This document shows, piece after piece, positions 8,824-17,698 of a stretch of 45,111 nt of DNA. Below the pieces are notes generated by a model. The model was not told the DNA's origin. It did not search any database and saw only the letters and a list, made by a program, of their open reading frames with translations. Location: the NCBI GenBank assembly GCA_017534965.1, contig JAFXVA010000005.1, positions 1-45,111 on the forward strand. Reading direction: 5' to 3'. The stretch comes from Elusimicrobiaceae bacterium. GTDB taxonomy: Bacteria; Elusimicrobiota; Elusimicrobia; Elusimicrobiales; Elusimicrobiaceae. Position 1 is the first letter of the stretch. Each line of letters opens with the position of its first letter. The position numbers were made by a program, and so were the translations under genes.

Positions 8824-11800
8824 CTATGGTATCAAAATCTTAATAACTCTTTGAGATTTCTTTGCATTACCTCTTGTTGGGTCAAGTTCCATGATTGCGT
8901 AGTATAAACCGCGGGCAACTTGTTTGCCATGGTCATTGGTCTTATCCCATTTACATCTTAAGGTAAAGTTTCTGCTTACGCCGTTAGTCGGTGTTGTGCC
9001 CGGAGGTGTCAAGTTCATATAAGGTTGTAAGCCCATATCGTTACCAAAGAAGCCATTATTGATTTGTTCCAAAGTTGCAGTTTCCATTTTGGCGTTGATA
9101 CAATCATAACCGCCGGATCTAACCAAATCACCTGCGATATTGTAAATCTTAATGGTAACTCTACCCGGTGCAGGAAGTTTTGCGATTTCAAACCAACCTT
9201 CATTACCTTTTAACGGGTTAGGGAAGAAAGAGGTAACTTTTTTGCTCTTCCAATCAACATCGGCATACCAGCTATCGCCTCTGGCGACATTGATATGTTC
9301 AAGGGTGATATATTTTTCCCAATCGGCAATCATACCGCCTGCCGTTGCTAAAGTATCGGTTGTAAGATTCAAAGCACCTGTTACGGAATCCATATCATAG
9401 GCATTTAACACGGTTACATACCTATAAGGATAAATACCATCCGGCACTTCTTGGCCTGCATAGTCAGTTCCGTCCCAAATTTCGTCAAGAGAAACAAGGT
9501 TCGGTCTGATACCGACAATAGATTTAACTAAAACATCATTAATATCGGCATTAGCGACATCAGCTTGTGTTACTGGGTCAACAAGACCGGTTGATGTTGT
9601 TGCGTTTCTATTTGTTGTTGTGCCGGGTTTAAAGATTTGAATTGCAACTTTCATCGGCACAGAAATTTGATAAGCAAACTTTGCATTGGGGTTTTCTCTT
9701 GTAATATCTTCCACATATCTATCATAAACTTGGAAGTTATTTACGCTGATAACCTCAGTAAAGATTGTTTCTTTAGGTAAATTGCCCAAAACAGCTGCCG
9801 GCATAGGATAAGGCAAACCTATAAGTTTAATTTCATAAGAGCCGTATTTAACATATTCGCCTTTGGAATCTTTACCATCCCAATAAACTTTATAAAGTTT
9901 TGTCGGGTCAAAGTAGCCGTCTGTTCCGTTATATATATAAGTACTTAAAGTGCGGCAGGTTGTGCCTGCAGGTGCACCGCCTTCGCATTGGCCGTTTTGT
10001 GTAGAAATAACTTCAATATTAACTGAAGCAGGGCGGCTTGTGCTAAAAGCAACTTCATAAGCAGGCAAGTAAACTGTTTCTGAAGAATACTTCATTGTCG
10101 GCTGGCTTGGAGTTATCAAGACCTTATTAAAGGCAATAGAACCACGGGCAATAGTAATAAAGCCGGTTGGTTTATCGCTTGCACCGATTGCAGAAGAACT
10201 ATCAACTGCTGTTAAAGCTACAGGATTTGCTGCTGTATAGTCATAATATCTGGAAACATTTTGAGTTGTCCTTGTACATATTCTGTAAGGATAGTTTCCA
10301 TCCGGTAAAGGTGCAACAGGATCGTTTGGACCGGTAGAGTGTTTTAAACCATCCCATATTTCAGTAATTGTCATACCTTCGCCTGCTCTAGGCAAGACAA
10401 ATTCTTTTAAAGGTGTAGCACCGGCAACAGGTTGTAAAGCACCTGTAGTAGGATCATATTGACACCAATTTGCATCATCTGTAGGAATAGTAACGTTTTG
10501 GTCATAAATTTCAACGGTTACATCCATACTCTTAGATAAGGTATAACTTATCTTTGCTTGAGAGGTTGCTTCATCTAAAATAGGTGAAGTTTGAACATCA
10601 ACAACTCTAAACAAATCTACGGGGAATTGAACAGTCATTGTTGCCTGTTTTTCAGGGTATAAACTATCTTTTGCAACAAATTCCACCATATAAGTTCCGG
10701 GGGCAACTTGATAACCTGCATCATCAATACCATCCCAAGTAAATTTATTTTCTTTACTTGAAATTGCTACCTCATTAGTTAATAATTTTTTAACTTCTAA
10801 AGGTGTTTCCCCTGCGTTAGCGGTTGTTTTGATTGTTGCATCTACGATAGAATCTCTAGATACAGCATAGTTAAAGGTAAAAGGATCAAGGCCAAAGGCA
10901 GTCGGGCTGGAACCTAAGCTTGTGTAGCCAACTGCGCCAACGGTAATTTCCGGCAAACCTCTATTAATAGGTAAAATACCATTATGATATTTGCGGGTTT
11001 TTACACCGCTCCACCATTTGCCGTTTACGCAGACAGCTCCGGGCATTAAAGTGGTGCTATTATAAGGAATTTCTGCCCACATTATATAGACATAATCGCC
11101 ATCAGGCATAGGTGTTCCGTAATTATAAGTTTGGCTGTTAAAAACACATCCGTTTTCATTTCTGCAAATACCATCCCATTTAGTATTAACATTTACTCTG
11201 CCTTGTTTTTGTTCTTGTATATAAGTTACTAATGAACCATTTTGTGCCATAGTAAGAACTTTTGCATAGGCATCTTCTAAAGTAGGTATTTCAACATCAT
11301 CAATATAAGTACCGGGAGTAAATATCATAACATGGGCTGTTGCCGATTCTGTTAAAACATAATCAATTTTTGCATAAGAGGTGGAAAGTTTGGCAAGGCC
11401 TGTTTCCTTAATATCAGTTATTTTAAGAGGATCTAAGGAAAGTTGGCGCGTAACCGTGCGGCTTAAATCTTCATCATTTTCGCCGGACCATTCATCATGG
11501 GTGGTGGCAGTAATACCAACTAAATAGTTACCATAAGGCATAAAGATACCATTAGTATCACGCCCATCCCAAGAATCTACATTTACATTTGTTCCATCAG
11601 GAATGCCTTCGCCAAGTCTGGGTTGTTTATTAATTAAATTAAACTCAGGTTTTTTTACAACAGCATGCTGAGTGCACACTATTGTGCTAGGTATGGGAGC
11701 ATAGTGCATTGTGCCAGTGCCATCATCCAAATCATCGCAATTACAACCTTCATTAGGATCGCTAATTTGTATTGTTGTTAAAGCATCTTTACTTAATTTA

Positions 11801-13218
11801 TAGGTTATATCATAAGGTTGCACCGGCACTTTTGTTGTTGTGCCAACCATAGTGGAAGAACTTCTGACACTATGAACATTGGTAACATCAATTTGTATAG
11901 GTATTTGATTTTCGCCGGGGTAGGCCATAGTGTGGTCCACTTCAACATCACCGCCGGAAGATATTCCGTCGCCCGGCCATTTTGTTTTTACATTTACTCT
12001 AAAGCCAAATTGCCCGTTGCTCTTACCAAATTCGCCGTCAATTTCATAACTGCCGTCCCATGCTGTGCAGAAAGGAATAACCGTTGTTCCGGCTACGCAT
12101 TCCTCTAAAGAACTAAAATGCTGTAAAGTATCATCACAACCAGCGATACCAGTTATTGTATTTGATTTCCAAGTACATCCATGGCTAGAACATTCTGCGG
12201 CTGTAGCATAACCTACGCAAGGATCACTTGCAGAAGTGTTACAAACACCTCTATTTTCCCAAATACAATTTTGTGCAAGGCCACAAGCACTTTGACCGAG
12301 TTTGCTACATTTATCTATACAAGTACTGCTGGAATTAACCCATTCGCACCCCCATTTGGCTTGGCAACTGGCTTTATTTCTACCCTCACAAAAATGCTGG
12401 GAAGCAGAATCTGTTTTAGTATAACATTTTGTTTGAGATTTCCAATAACAACCTGTAGTTGTACCGCACACTGCAGCAGAGGTAATGGTAGAACAAGTAC
12501 TTGATTGGCATGATCCTGCAGCAACAGCTTCAGAAGAGGTATTAAACAAATCACAACAAGACTTCATTTCTTCATTAGCGGATCCTTTATTTATAATATA
12601 AGTGCCAACGCCATAGCAAATATTATTATCTACAGGGGTTAAAGCGATGGTTCTTATCGGCGGTGTAGAATCTGCATTATAAGGGTTGGAGTTTGGTTGA
12701 TATTTAAAAATTTCAAATAAAACACTTTGAATAGGGAAAGGAGAACTTGCTACATCTTGTGTTAAAATTAAAGAACTACTTGAGCTACCATCGTTAGCTT
12801 CAACTTTTCTTGAAGGGTTGGCGCAGGTAACTGTTGCGCAAAGTCTCAAACAATGGTTAGGGTAATAATTTATTTGGTCGCCCGTTAAGGAATAAGGAAA
12901 GGGTTGGTCGTATTCTATTAAGGCGGAGTTATGCCAAGGGTCAACATTATCAGATAAGGTATTATGTGTGTTGTTATATTCGGAAAGAATATCAGGGTCA
13001 TATAAGAAAGAGACACTTGACGGAGCATCAAGATCACATTGATAGTTCGTATAGGCCTCTGCTTCCTTAGGATAATTGGTACTGACACTTGTCACCATTG
13101 CGGTTTGTGCGTTGGCGACACTTGCCCCTAAAACGGCAAATAATGCCGCTACAAAAACACAAAACAAAACACCGCCTGCCTTTAAGCAGGAGTTAAAAAT
13201 TTTATTATTTTTTATCAT
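8824..13218 (-). CDS. giant secreted surface protein with FlgD-Ig-like repeats and a Cys-rich region
   Basis: The start is set at ATG 13218 (1464 aa); a frame from GTG 13230 also exists, but its GTGGTGGAG serves better as the ribosome site. A signal peptide ends near VANAQ. Residues of about 235-355 hold four tandem Cys modules (C-x6-8-C-x5-6-C-x-W-x4-9-C). From about 370 onward there are at least six FlgD-Ig-like modules marked by WDG followed by a Gly turn and an aromatic strand, such as WDGRDTNGIFMPYGNYLVGI, WDGIDDAGYQVAPGTYMVEF and WDGKDSKGEYVKYGSYEIKL. The C-terminus (FFPNP..., TIKIYNIAGDLV, ARGLYYAIMEL, KILIP) looks like a sorting-type beta domain. It is probably a surface adhesin or scaffold co-expressed with PorV-like and pilus genes. 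Exact function is unknown. Confidence 0.88.
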   Translation of the reverse strand: MIKNNKIFNSCLKAGGVLFCVFVAALFAVLGASVANAQTAMVTSVSTNYPKEAEAYTNYQCDLDAPSSVSFLYDPDILSEYNNTHNTLSDNVDPWHNSALIEYDQPFPYSLTGDQINYYPNHCLRLCATVTCANPSRKVEANDGSSSSSLILTQDVASSPFPIQSVLFEIFKYQPNSNPYNADSTPPIRTIALTPVDNNICYGVGTYIINKGSANEEMKSCCDLFNTSSEAVAAGSCQSSTCSTITSAAVCGTTTGCYWKSQTKCYTKTDSASQHFCEGRNKASCQAKWGCEWVNSSSTCIDKCSKLGQSACGLAQNCIWENRGVCNTSASDPCVGYATAAECSSHGCTWKSNTITGIAGCDDTLQHFSSLEECVAGTTVIPFCTAWDGSYEIDGEFGKSNGQFGFRVNVKTKWPGDGISSGGDVEVDHTMAYPGENQIPIQIDVTNVHSVRSSSTMVGTTTKVPVQPYDITYKLSKDALTTIQISDPNEGCNCDDLDDGTGTMHYAPIPSTIVCTQHAVVKKPEFNLINKQPRLGEGIPDGTNVNVDSWDGRDTNGIFMPYGNYLVGITATTHDEWSGENDEDLSRTVTRQLSLDPLKITDIKETGLAKLSTSYAKIDYVLTESATAHVMIFTPGTYIDDVEIPTLEDAYAKVLTMAQNGSLVTYIQEQKQGRVNVNTKWDGICRNENGCVFNSQTYNYGTPMPDGDYVYIMWAEIPYNSTTLMPGAVCVNGKWWSGVKTRKYHNGILPINRGLPEITVGAVGYTSLGSSPTAFGLDPFTFNYAVSRDSIVDATIKTTANAGETPLEVKKLLTNEVAISSKENKFTWDGIDDAGYQVAPGTYMVEFVAKDSLYPEKQATMTVQFPVDLFRVVDVQTSPILDEATSQAKISYTLSKSMDVTVEIYDQNVTIPTDDANWCQYDPTTGALQPVAGATPLKEFVLPRAGEGMTITEIWDGLKHSTGPNDPVAPLPDGNYPYRICTRTTQNVSRYYDYTAANPVALTAVDSSSAIGASDKPTGFITIARGSIAFNKVLITPSQPTMKYSSETVYLPAYEVAFSTSRPASVNIEVISTQNGQCEGGAPAGTTCRTLSTYIYNGTDGYFDPTKLYKVYWDGKDSKGEYVKYGSYEIKLIGLPYPMPAAVLGNLPKETIFTEVISVNNFQVYDRYVEDITRENPNAKFAYQISVPMKVAIQIFKPGTTTNRNATTSTGLVDPVTQADVANADINDVLVKSIVGIRPNLVSLDEIWDGTDYAGQEVPDGIYPYRYVTVLNAYDMDSVTGALNLTTDTLATAGGMIADWEKYITLEHINVARGDSWYADVDWKSKKVTSFFPNPLKGNEGWFEIAKLPAPGRVTIKIYNIAGDLVRSGGYDCINAKMETATLEQINNGFFGNDMGLQPYMNLTPPGTTPTNGVSRNFTLRCKWDKTNDHGKQVARGLYYAIMELDPTRGNAKKSQRVIKILIP

Positions 13219-13289
13219 ATTCTCCACCACTTTAAAATATTAAAAACAAATAAAGTAGCACCGCATAATGCGGGCCTACATATATATTT

Positions 13290-13342
13290 ATTATACAACC
13301 TTTTTAAATATACTACTACTACATTTTTTAATACTACTACTA
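13290..13342 (-). promoter_or_regulatory. promoter of the surface-protein/pilus operon with paired direct repeats
   Basis: On the minus strand a perfect TATAAT lies at 13295-13290. Two 12-bp direct repeats (plus-strand ATACTACTACTA at 13310-13321 and 13331-13342) are spaced exactly 21 bp; the first overlaps the expected -35 position, which has no TTGACA-like hexamer. This suggests activator dependence. A perfect palindrome (CCGCAT-A-ATGCGG, 13261-13273) lies in the roughly 65-base leader. Confidence 0.5.
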
Positions 13343-13370
13343 TTTTCTAAACTTTTTAGCAATTTGTCAA

Positions 13371-14942
13371 CTACTTTTTGCTAATTTTCTTAATTGCTTT
13401 TTGCGCTTGCGTGTTATATTCCTCTGATTTAAGCAAAAGTTTATAATAAGAAATTGCTGTTTCTTGCTCGCCCAGACTTTCATAAACTTTGGCAAAATGC
13501 AAAGTAATTTCGGGGTCTTGTTTATCTTTTTCGGGCAAAGTGTTAAGCAAATTTAAGGCCTCTTGCACTTTACCTGTTTTATAAAAATACCACGCAAGAG
13601 AATCTATGGTTGCGCTATCTTTTGGGTTAAGAGCGACGGAGCGTTTAATATAATCGCCCCCTTTTTCAATTTGTTTTGTCTTGTCAATTAAGTAATAGCC
13701 AAGAAAGTTTAGGGCCTCGGCATTTTGCGGATTTTGGGTAATTATTTGATTTAAAACTTTTTGCATTTTTTTATAATCTTTTAACTCGGATAAAGTGTAA
13801 GCATAATTAAGCAAAAATTCTTGATTATCAGGTTGTTTTTGTAAAAGATTTTCAAGCACTTTTCTTGCCTGTTTATATTGCTTATTATCCTCTAACATCA
13901 AGGCATAATAAAAAGAAATTTCCACACTATCTTTAAAATCTTGGTAGGCCTGCTGCATAGCAAGAAGAGCTTTTTCTTGCTCGCCGGATAATTTTAAAAG
14001 GTGCACTTGTTTTATTCTTAAAGCGGAATTTGTTTTAAAATCTTCACTTTGTTTTAAGTAACTTTCCGCCTGTAAATAATTCTTTTGGCTTTGCTCCCAT
14101 AAAGATAAAAATTCGCAAGCGCGCGCATTTTTTGGGTTTTGCTGATAAGCGCGCAAGTAATATTTTTTTGCTTCCTTAGGTTTATTTTGCAAAGCATAAT
14201 AAGCACCGATTTTAATTAAATCTTCTTCGGTCAAAATACCTTCTTTATCCATATCAGCGTAAACTTGAAGCATTTTATTTATATCTTTATTTATCTCGTA
14301 AATTTTTGCTTTGGCAAGGTAAAACTCCCGCGTTTGAGGATGTTTCTTAATTGCATTATCTAAAGTTAATATTGCGTTTTGAACCTGATTTTCATTTAAG
14401 TAAATTTGCGCAATTTCCATATTAACAGGCATATATAAAAGATTGTTTTCTTGCTCAAGTTGTTTTAAAACTTTTATTGCTTCATCTTTATCTATTGTGT
14501 TTAATAAAGTTAAATACTGCATTAAAACAAATTGATTTTGAGGATCTTGTTTTAAGGCCTGGCTATAATATTTTTGCGCCTCTTTTAAATTACCTCTTTG
14601 CCAGGCAAGTTGCGCGCCTAAAGCAAGGGCTTGGGCTTCTTGCGGGGCAGCGTTAAGATATAAAGGAACATATTTTTGCATACAATTATGATTTTGAATT
14701 TGAGTGCATAAAGTAGCTAAACTTTTAAGCAAAGTTGTATCTTCTGGCGAAAGGGCGTAAAGTTCTTCATAAGTCTTTATTGCTTCTTTTGGATTTTCTC
14801 TTTCCTGGTAAATTGCTTCGGCAAATTTAGTCAAAAAATCTTTTGTATAAATATCTTTATTTTCTTTTTGCGCTTGCTCTGTTTGGGCAAAAAGATTTAA
14901 AGATAAAATTGTAAAAATAAAAAATAAAAATAGTTTTTTCAT
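13371..14942 (-). CDS. secreted tetratricopeptide-repeat protein
   Basis: The 523-aa protein has a signal peptide (MKKLFLFFIFTILSLNLFAQ) and is otherwise a near-continuous array of TPR units from about residue 30 to 520, for example AQLAWQRGNLKEAQKYYSQA, YALQNKPKEAKKYYLRAYQQ and FAKVYESLGEQETAISYYKL. Such proteins are scaffolds for complexes in the periplasm or at the outer membrane. It is the last gene of the tsa operon, 6 bases after the rimI-like gene, and ends 30-80 bases upstream of the next operon's promoter. No enzymatic domain is visible and the partner is unknown. Confidence 0.85.
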   Translation of the reverse strand: MKKLFLFFIFTILSLNLFAQTEQAQKENKDIYTKDFLTKFAEAIYQERENPKEAIKTYEELYALSPEDTTLLKSLATLCTQIQNHNCMQKYVPLYLNAAPQEAQALALGAQLAWQRGNLKEAQKYYSQALKQDPQNQFVLMQYLTLLNTIDKDEAIKVLKQLEQENNLLYMPVNMEIAQIYLNENQVQNAILTLDNAIKKHPQTREFYLAKAKIYEINKDINKMLQVYADMDKEGILTEEDLIKIGAYYALQNKPKEAKKYYLRAYQQNPKNARACEFLSLWEQSQKNYLQAESYLKQSEDFKTNSALRIKQVHLLKLSGEQEKALLAMQQAYQDFKDSVEISFYYALMLEDNKQYKQARKVLENLLQKQPDNQEFLLNYAYTLSELKDYKKMQKVLNQIITQNPQNAEALNFLGYYLIDKTKQIEKGGDYIKRSVALNPKDSATIDSLAWYFYKTGKVQEALNLLNTLPEKDKQDPEITLHFAKVYESLGEQETAISYYKLLLKSEEYNTQAQKAIKKISKK

Positions 14943-14948
14943 AATGTT

Positions 14949-15404
14949 TTATAATTTACTTGGCGCCGTAAAAAGCATTAATTCGCCGTCAATTTTTCCC
15001 TCATAAAAATTCTTGCGGATAGCAACTTTTTTAAAACCGAAATCTTGATATATCTTTTTTGCTTTTTTGTTTTGAGTGTTAACTTCCAAAGTTATTTTTT
15101 TTACATTTTTATTAAGCAAATAAGTTAAAGCAAAACTTAAAAGTTCTGTGCCGAAATGTTTGTTTTGCTGGCTTGGTAAAATAGCAAAATTTGTTAACTC
15201 TGCCTCATCTTGATAAACACGAAAACAAACAAAGCCAAAAACTTTTTTAGTATCCGCTGTTGCACACAAAAAAATTTGCGCGCAAGTTAAATTTAATTCT
15301 TTTTCAAATTGTTCTTTTGTCCAAAGTGCCGCACCTGATTCTTTAGCAATATCGGCTAAAGTTTGCGTGTAAATTTTATCTTTGCTAGTAGCAAGAAAAA
15401 TCAT
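14949..15404 (-). CDS. rimI: RimI-like GNAT N-acetyltransferase
   Basis: The 151-aa protein has the GNAT fold signature: strand AELTNFAILPSQQNKHFGTELLSF (acetyl-CoA motif A, with Q-x-x-x-x-G in place of the usual Q/RxxGxG/A), then KKITLEVNTQNKKAKKIYQDFGFKKVAIR, which matches RimI motif B. RimI acetylates the N-terminus of ribosomal protein S18 in E. coli. It starts at the base before the tsaB stop, and tsaB-rimI adjacency is widespread, which supports the symbol over other GNAT families. Confidence 0.85.
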   Translation of the reverse strand: MIFLATSKDKIYTQTLADIAKESGAALWTKEQFEKELNLTCAQIFLCATADTKKVFGFVCFRVYQDEAELTNFAILPSQQNKHFGTELLSFALTYLLNKNVKKITLEVNTQNKKAKKIYQDFGFKKVAIRKNFYEGKIDGELMLFTAPSKL

Positions 15405-16088
15405 TTATTTTAATTCCTTTTGTAAAGCCGTTAATTCAAAACGCGCCGGCTTTAAATAAAGCGGTGTAAAAACATCTGTCAATTTTTGTTTGCCGCAATA
15501 TTTCGGCGCAAGAACGGACATCGTTTCAAAAGAAATTTTATTTAATTTACCGGGTGCAAAAACTGCTTTTTTGCAAGCAAATATTTTATTTAAACTTTGC
15601 CCTTCGCCGCCCCAACCGCAAATAAATATTGGCGTTTTTTGTTTTTTAAGTAAAGTGGAAATTTCTTCTTCTGTAGTCCAAATTTCTTTATCCTTAAAAC
15701 TTAAGAAATATTCCTTTCTAAAAGCAGGTAAAATAACCATAATATCGCCGTATTCTTTTTTATATTCTTTGGCGTTTTGCGCTTGATATTTTAAAACATC
15801 AAACACACTTAAACTTGCCACTTTTACACCGGCAAATTCTTTAAGCATTGATGCAAGAGTTATACCAATTCTAATCCCTGTAAAACGCCCCGGCCCTTTA
15901 ACAAAAAGGCAAGAATCAATATCCCTTAATTCTGCTTTAAATTTTTTAAGTAAATTTTTAAGCAAAGGAAATAAATAATTTTCCTGCTTGATACCTTGCT
16001 TGCTTGCGCGGTAAAGTTTTTTGCCGTCGGTAATTGCGCAAGTTAAGGGAACAGAAGAACTATCTAAAAGTAAAGTTAAATTTTTCAT
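15405..16088 (-). CDS. tsaB: TsaB, tRNA t6A-modification partner protein
   Basis: The 227-aa protein starts LTLLLDSSSVPLTCAI and carries the family motif GPGRFTGIRIG (residues about 66-76; usually GPGSFTGLRIG). TsaB is an ASKHA-fold protein without full catalytic residues that scaffolds TsaD and TsaE in making N6-threonylcarbamoyl-adenosine at position 37 of ANN-decoding tRNAs. It lies between tsaE (3-base gap) and the rimI-like gene, the common order. Its length is close to the family norm; TsaD is not in the window. Confidence 0.93.
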   Translation of the reverse strand: MKNLTLLLDSSSVPLTCAITDGKKLYRASKQGIKQENYLFPLLKNLLKKFKAELRDIDSCLFVKGPGRFTGIRIGITLASMLKEFAGVKVASLSVFDVLKYQAQNAKEYKKEYGDIMVILPAFRKEYFLSFKDKEIWTTEEEISTLLKKQKTPIFICGWGGEGQSLNKIFACKKAVFAPGKLNKISFETMSVLAPKYCGKQKLTDVFTPLYLKPARFELTALQKELK

Positions 16089-16091
16089 TTT

Positions 16092-16571
16092 TTAATTCCT
16101 TTTTATTTTTTTTGAAAGTTTTTCAAGCATTTTTTGATAAGTTTTAGTTGTTGCTGTTAAAACAATTTTGCGTTTATCTTCTTTTTGTAAAATAATTTCA
16201 ATTTCCAAGCGGTTTTTTGGGAAAAAATCTGCCGCTGCCCCGGGCCACTCGGCCAAGATTAAAGAAGTTTCATCTTCCAGCATTTCTTCAAAACCAAGGT
16301 TAAACATTTCCCCTTCTTCAAGTCTAAATAAATCAATGTGGTAAAGTTCTGCTTTGGTGCCAAAATACTTTTTCATCAAACTAAAAGAAGCACTTGTAAT
16401 TTTATCTTTTACGCCGAAGAACTTTGCAATTTCTTTAACCATTATTGTTTTGCCAGCACCAATCGGCCCGCTGAAAAAAACAATATCCCCCTTGTTTAAA
16501 CAAGAGGCAAGTTTTCTTGCGAAGTCTTGCGTTTCTTTTAAACAAGAGGAATAAAAAATCAATTTTTTCAT
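16092..16571 (-). CDS. tsaE: TsaE, t6A-complex P-loop ATPase
   Basis: The ATG at 16571 is chosen because the product then begins MKKLIFYSSCLKETQDFARK, as TsaE proteins do, and the gene leaves a 5-base gap; a longer frame would use TTG at 16616 and overlap the upstream gene by 40 bases. The 159-aa product has Walker A GPIGAGKT, a switch region with S-A-S-F-S-L-M-K-K-Y, the YHIDLFRL motif and LAEWPGAAADFFP. TsaE hydrolyses ATP to recycle the TsaB-TsaD complex. No Shine-Dalgarno sequence is obvious, so coupling to the gene upstream is likely. Confidence 0.93.
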   Translation of the reverse strand: MKKLIFYSSCLKETQDFARKLASCLNKGDIVFFSGPIGAGKTIMVKEIAKFFGVKDKITSASFSLMKKYFGTKAELYHIDLFRLEEGEMFNLGFEEMLEDETSLILAEWPGAAADFFPKNRLEIEIILQKEDKRKIVLTATTKTYQKMLEKLSKKIKRN

Positions 16572-16576
16572 AATTT

Positions 16577-17029
16577 TTATAAAACGTTTTTTAAGGAAAT
16601 TTCCGGTAAAGGACAATCTTTTAAATCTAAATTTACAGCCGGTGCACTATCATCTTTTTGTGCTTTGCCGTCAACCAAGAAGTAATATTTATATTCACCT
16701 TTTGGCAAAAATAAAGTTTTACTAAAAAGGTCATCAGATATTTTTTCAAGAGATAAAGGATTTTTGTTCCACGCCGTAAAATCGGCGCACAAAAGCACTT
16801 CGCTTGCGTCTTTAGCACTAAAATTAAATTTAACTTTTGTAAAAGAAACTTCTTGCTTGGTGTTAACCTCAAGCAATTTTTGTGTTTCGCTTTTGGCAAT
16901 TAAAGAAGGGTTTGCCTTAGAAGTAAAATCAAAAAAATCGGCACAGGCATTAAGCCCGGCAAAAACAAAAAATATCAAAGCCGCTATATAAAAGAAAAGT
17001 GAAAAGAAACTTATACCTTTACATTTCAT
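16577..17029 (-). CDS. small exported protein with CBM48/AMPK-beta-type E-set domain
   Basis: The 150-aa protein has an N-terminal hydrophobic segment (FFSLFFYIAALIFFVFAGLNAC) that may be a lipoprotein signal, though Asn at -2 is unusual. Residues of about 62-125 resemble the AMPK1/CBM48 glycogen-binding E-set domain: VKFNFSAKDASEVLLCADFT, AWNKNPLSLEKISDDLFSKT, LPKGEYKYYFLVDGK. That fold binds glucan chains in other proteins, but here it is alone and exported. It overlaps the radical SAM gene upstream by 11 bases and precedes tsaE, so it is co-transcribed with genes of unrelated function. The actual ligand is unknown. Confidence 0.78.
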   Translation of the reverse strand: MKCKGISFFSLFFYIAALIFFVFAGLNACADFFDFTSKANPSLIAKSETQKLLEVNTKQEVSFTKVKFNFSAKDASEVLLCADFTAWNKNPLSLEKISDDLFSKTLFLPKGEYKYYFLVDGKAQKDDSAPAVNLDLKDCPLPEISLKNVL

Positions 17030-17636
17030 TTATAAACTCCCTTATTCTTAATTTTGCGCCTAAATCTTGAGCAAGTTTTTTAGTTTTTTCAACATCAATA
17101 TTTTGTTTATCTACGATAGAAACAATAGTGCTTACCTTTGGCGCACAGGCACGCACAAAATCAAGCATAGCTTGGTAACCTTGCGCGGCATATTCCGGCT
17201 TTGGGCGAACAATCTTTTGCCACTCTTGCGCGTTTGGTGAATTTAAACTGATAGAAACTTCATCAATATTTTTAGCCAAATCGCCTGATATATCACGCCC
17301 GTTAACAAGACTGCCAAGCCCTATCGTATTTAAACGCAGTTTAATTTTCGGATAAAGTTTTTTTATTTTTTCGGCTGTTTCAAGCAAAACTTTTAGACGC
17401 ATAGTTGGCTCGCCATAACCGCAAAAAACAATTTCTTTGACGGGATTTTGCTGCATTTCCTTTTTTAAAGCGGTTATAACTTCATCAGCAGTCGGCTCCT
17501 GCCCGCACAAGTTTAAATCGTATTTATCAAAACGCATAGCAAATTTCGTTTTAATACAAAACACGCAGGAGTTAGGACACCTGTTAGTAAGATTGATATA
17601 AAGCGCCTGATTAAAACGATACACTATTTGTTTCAT
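17019..17636 (-). CDS. radical SAM protein (TatD-linked type)
   Basis: The start is set at ATG 17636, six bases after a TATAAT, giving 205 aa; a longer TTG-started frame would begin upstream of that promoter. The product contains the SAM-cluster motif C-PNS-C-VF-C within INLTNRCPNSCVFCI, the GE motif CGYGEPTMR and later strand motifs LRLNTIGLGSLVNGRDI and VSISLNSPNAQEW. It matches short radical SAM proteins annotated as TatD-linked, whose reaction is not established. No tatD is adjacent here. It is the first gene of the tsa operon. Confidence 0.87.
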   Translation of the reverse strand: MKQIVYRFNQALYINLTNRCPNSCVFCIKTKFAMRFDKYDLNLCGQEPTADEVITALKKEMQQNPVKEIVFCGYGEPTMRLKVLLETAEKIKKLYPKIKLRLNTIGLGSLVNGRDISGDLAKNIDEVSISLNSPNAQEWQKIVRPKPEYAAQGYQAMLDFVRACAPKVSTIVSIVDKQNIDVEKTKKLAQDLGAKLRIREFINEM

Positions 17637-17642
17637 ATATTT

Positions 17643-17651
17643 ATTATAGCA
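17643..17651 (-). promoter_or_regulatory. extended -10 promoter for the tsa operon, probably leaderless
   Basis: On the minus strand 17651-17643 reads TGCTATAAT, an extended -10 element. Its last base is 6 bases from the ATG at 17636, so transcription should begin at or next to the start codon. No -35 hexamer or ribosome site is recognisable. Confidence 0.6.
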
Positions 17652-17698
17652 TTTAGAGTCTATAGCGCGCGCAGGTTTTATAGTTTTTAATAATTTGA

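Noticed and set aside
11818-12504. Plus-strand reading frames inside the giant surface-protein gene
   Set aside because: They are antisense shadows of a repetitive Cys- and Thr-rich gene, without ribosome sites or recognisable domains.
13261-13273. Palindrome CCGCAT-A-ATGCGG as a terminator for the upstream tsa operon
   Set aside because: There is no T run after it on the minus strand and it lies downstream of the next promoter's -10, so it is more likely a leader hairpin or operator.
16572-16616. Longer TsaE with a 15-residue N-terminal extension
   Set aside because: It would use TTG and overlap the upstream gene by 40 bases, while the internal ATG gives the normal TsaE N-terminus.
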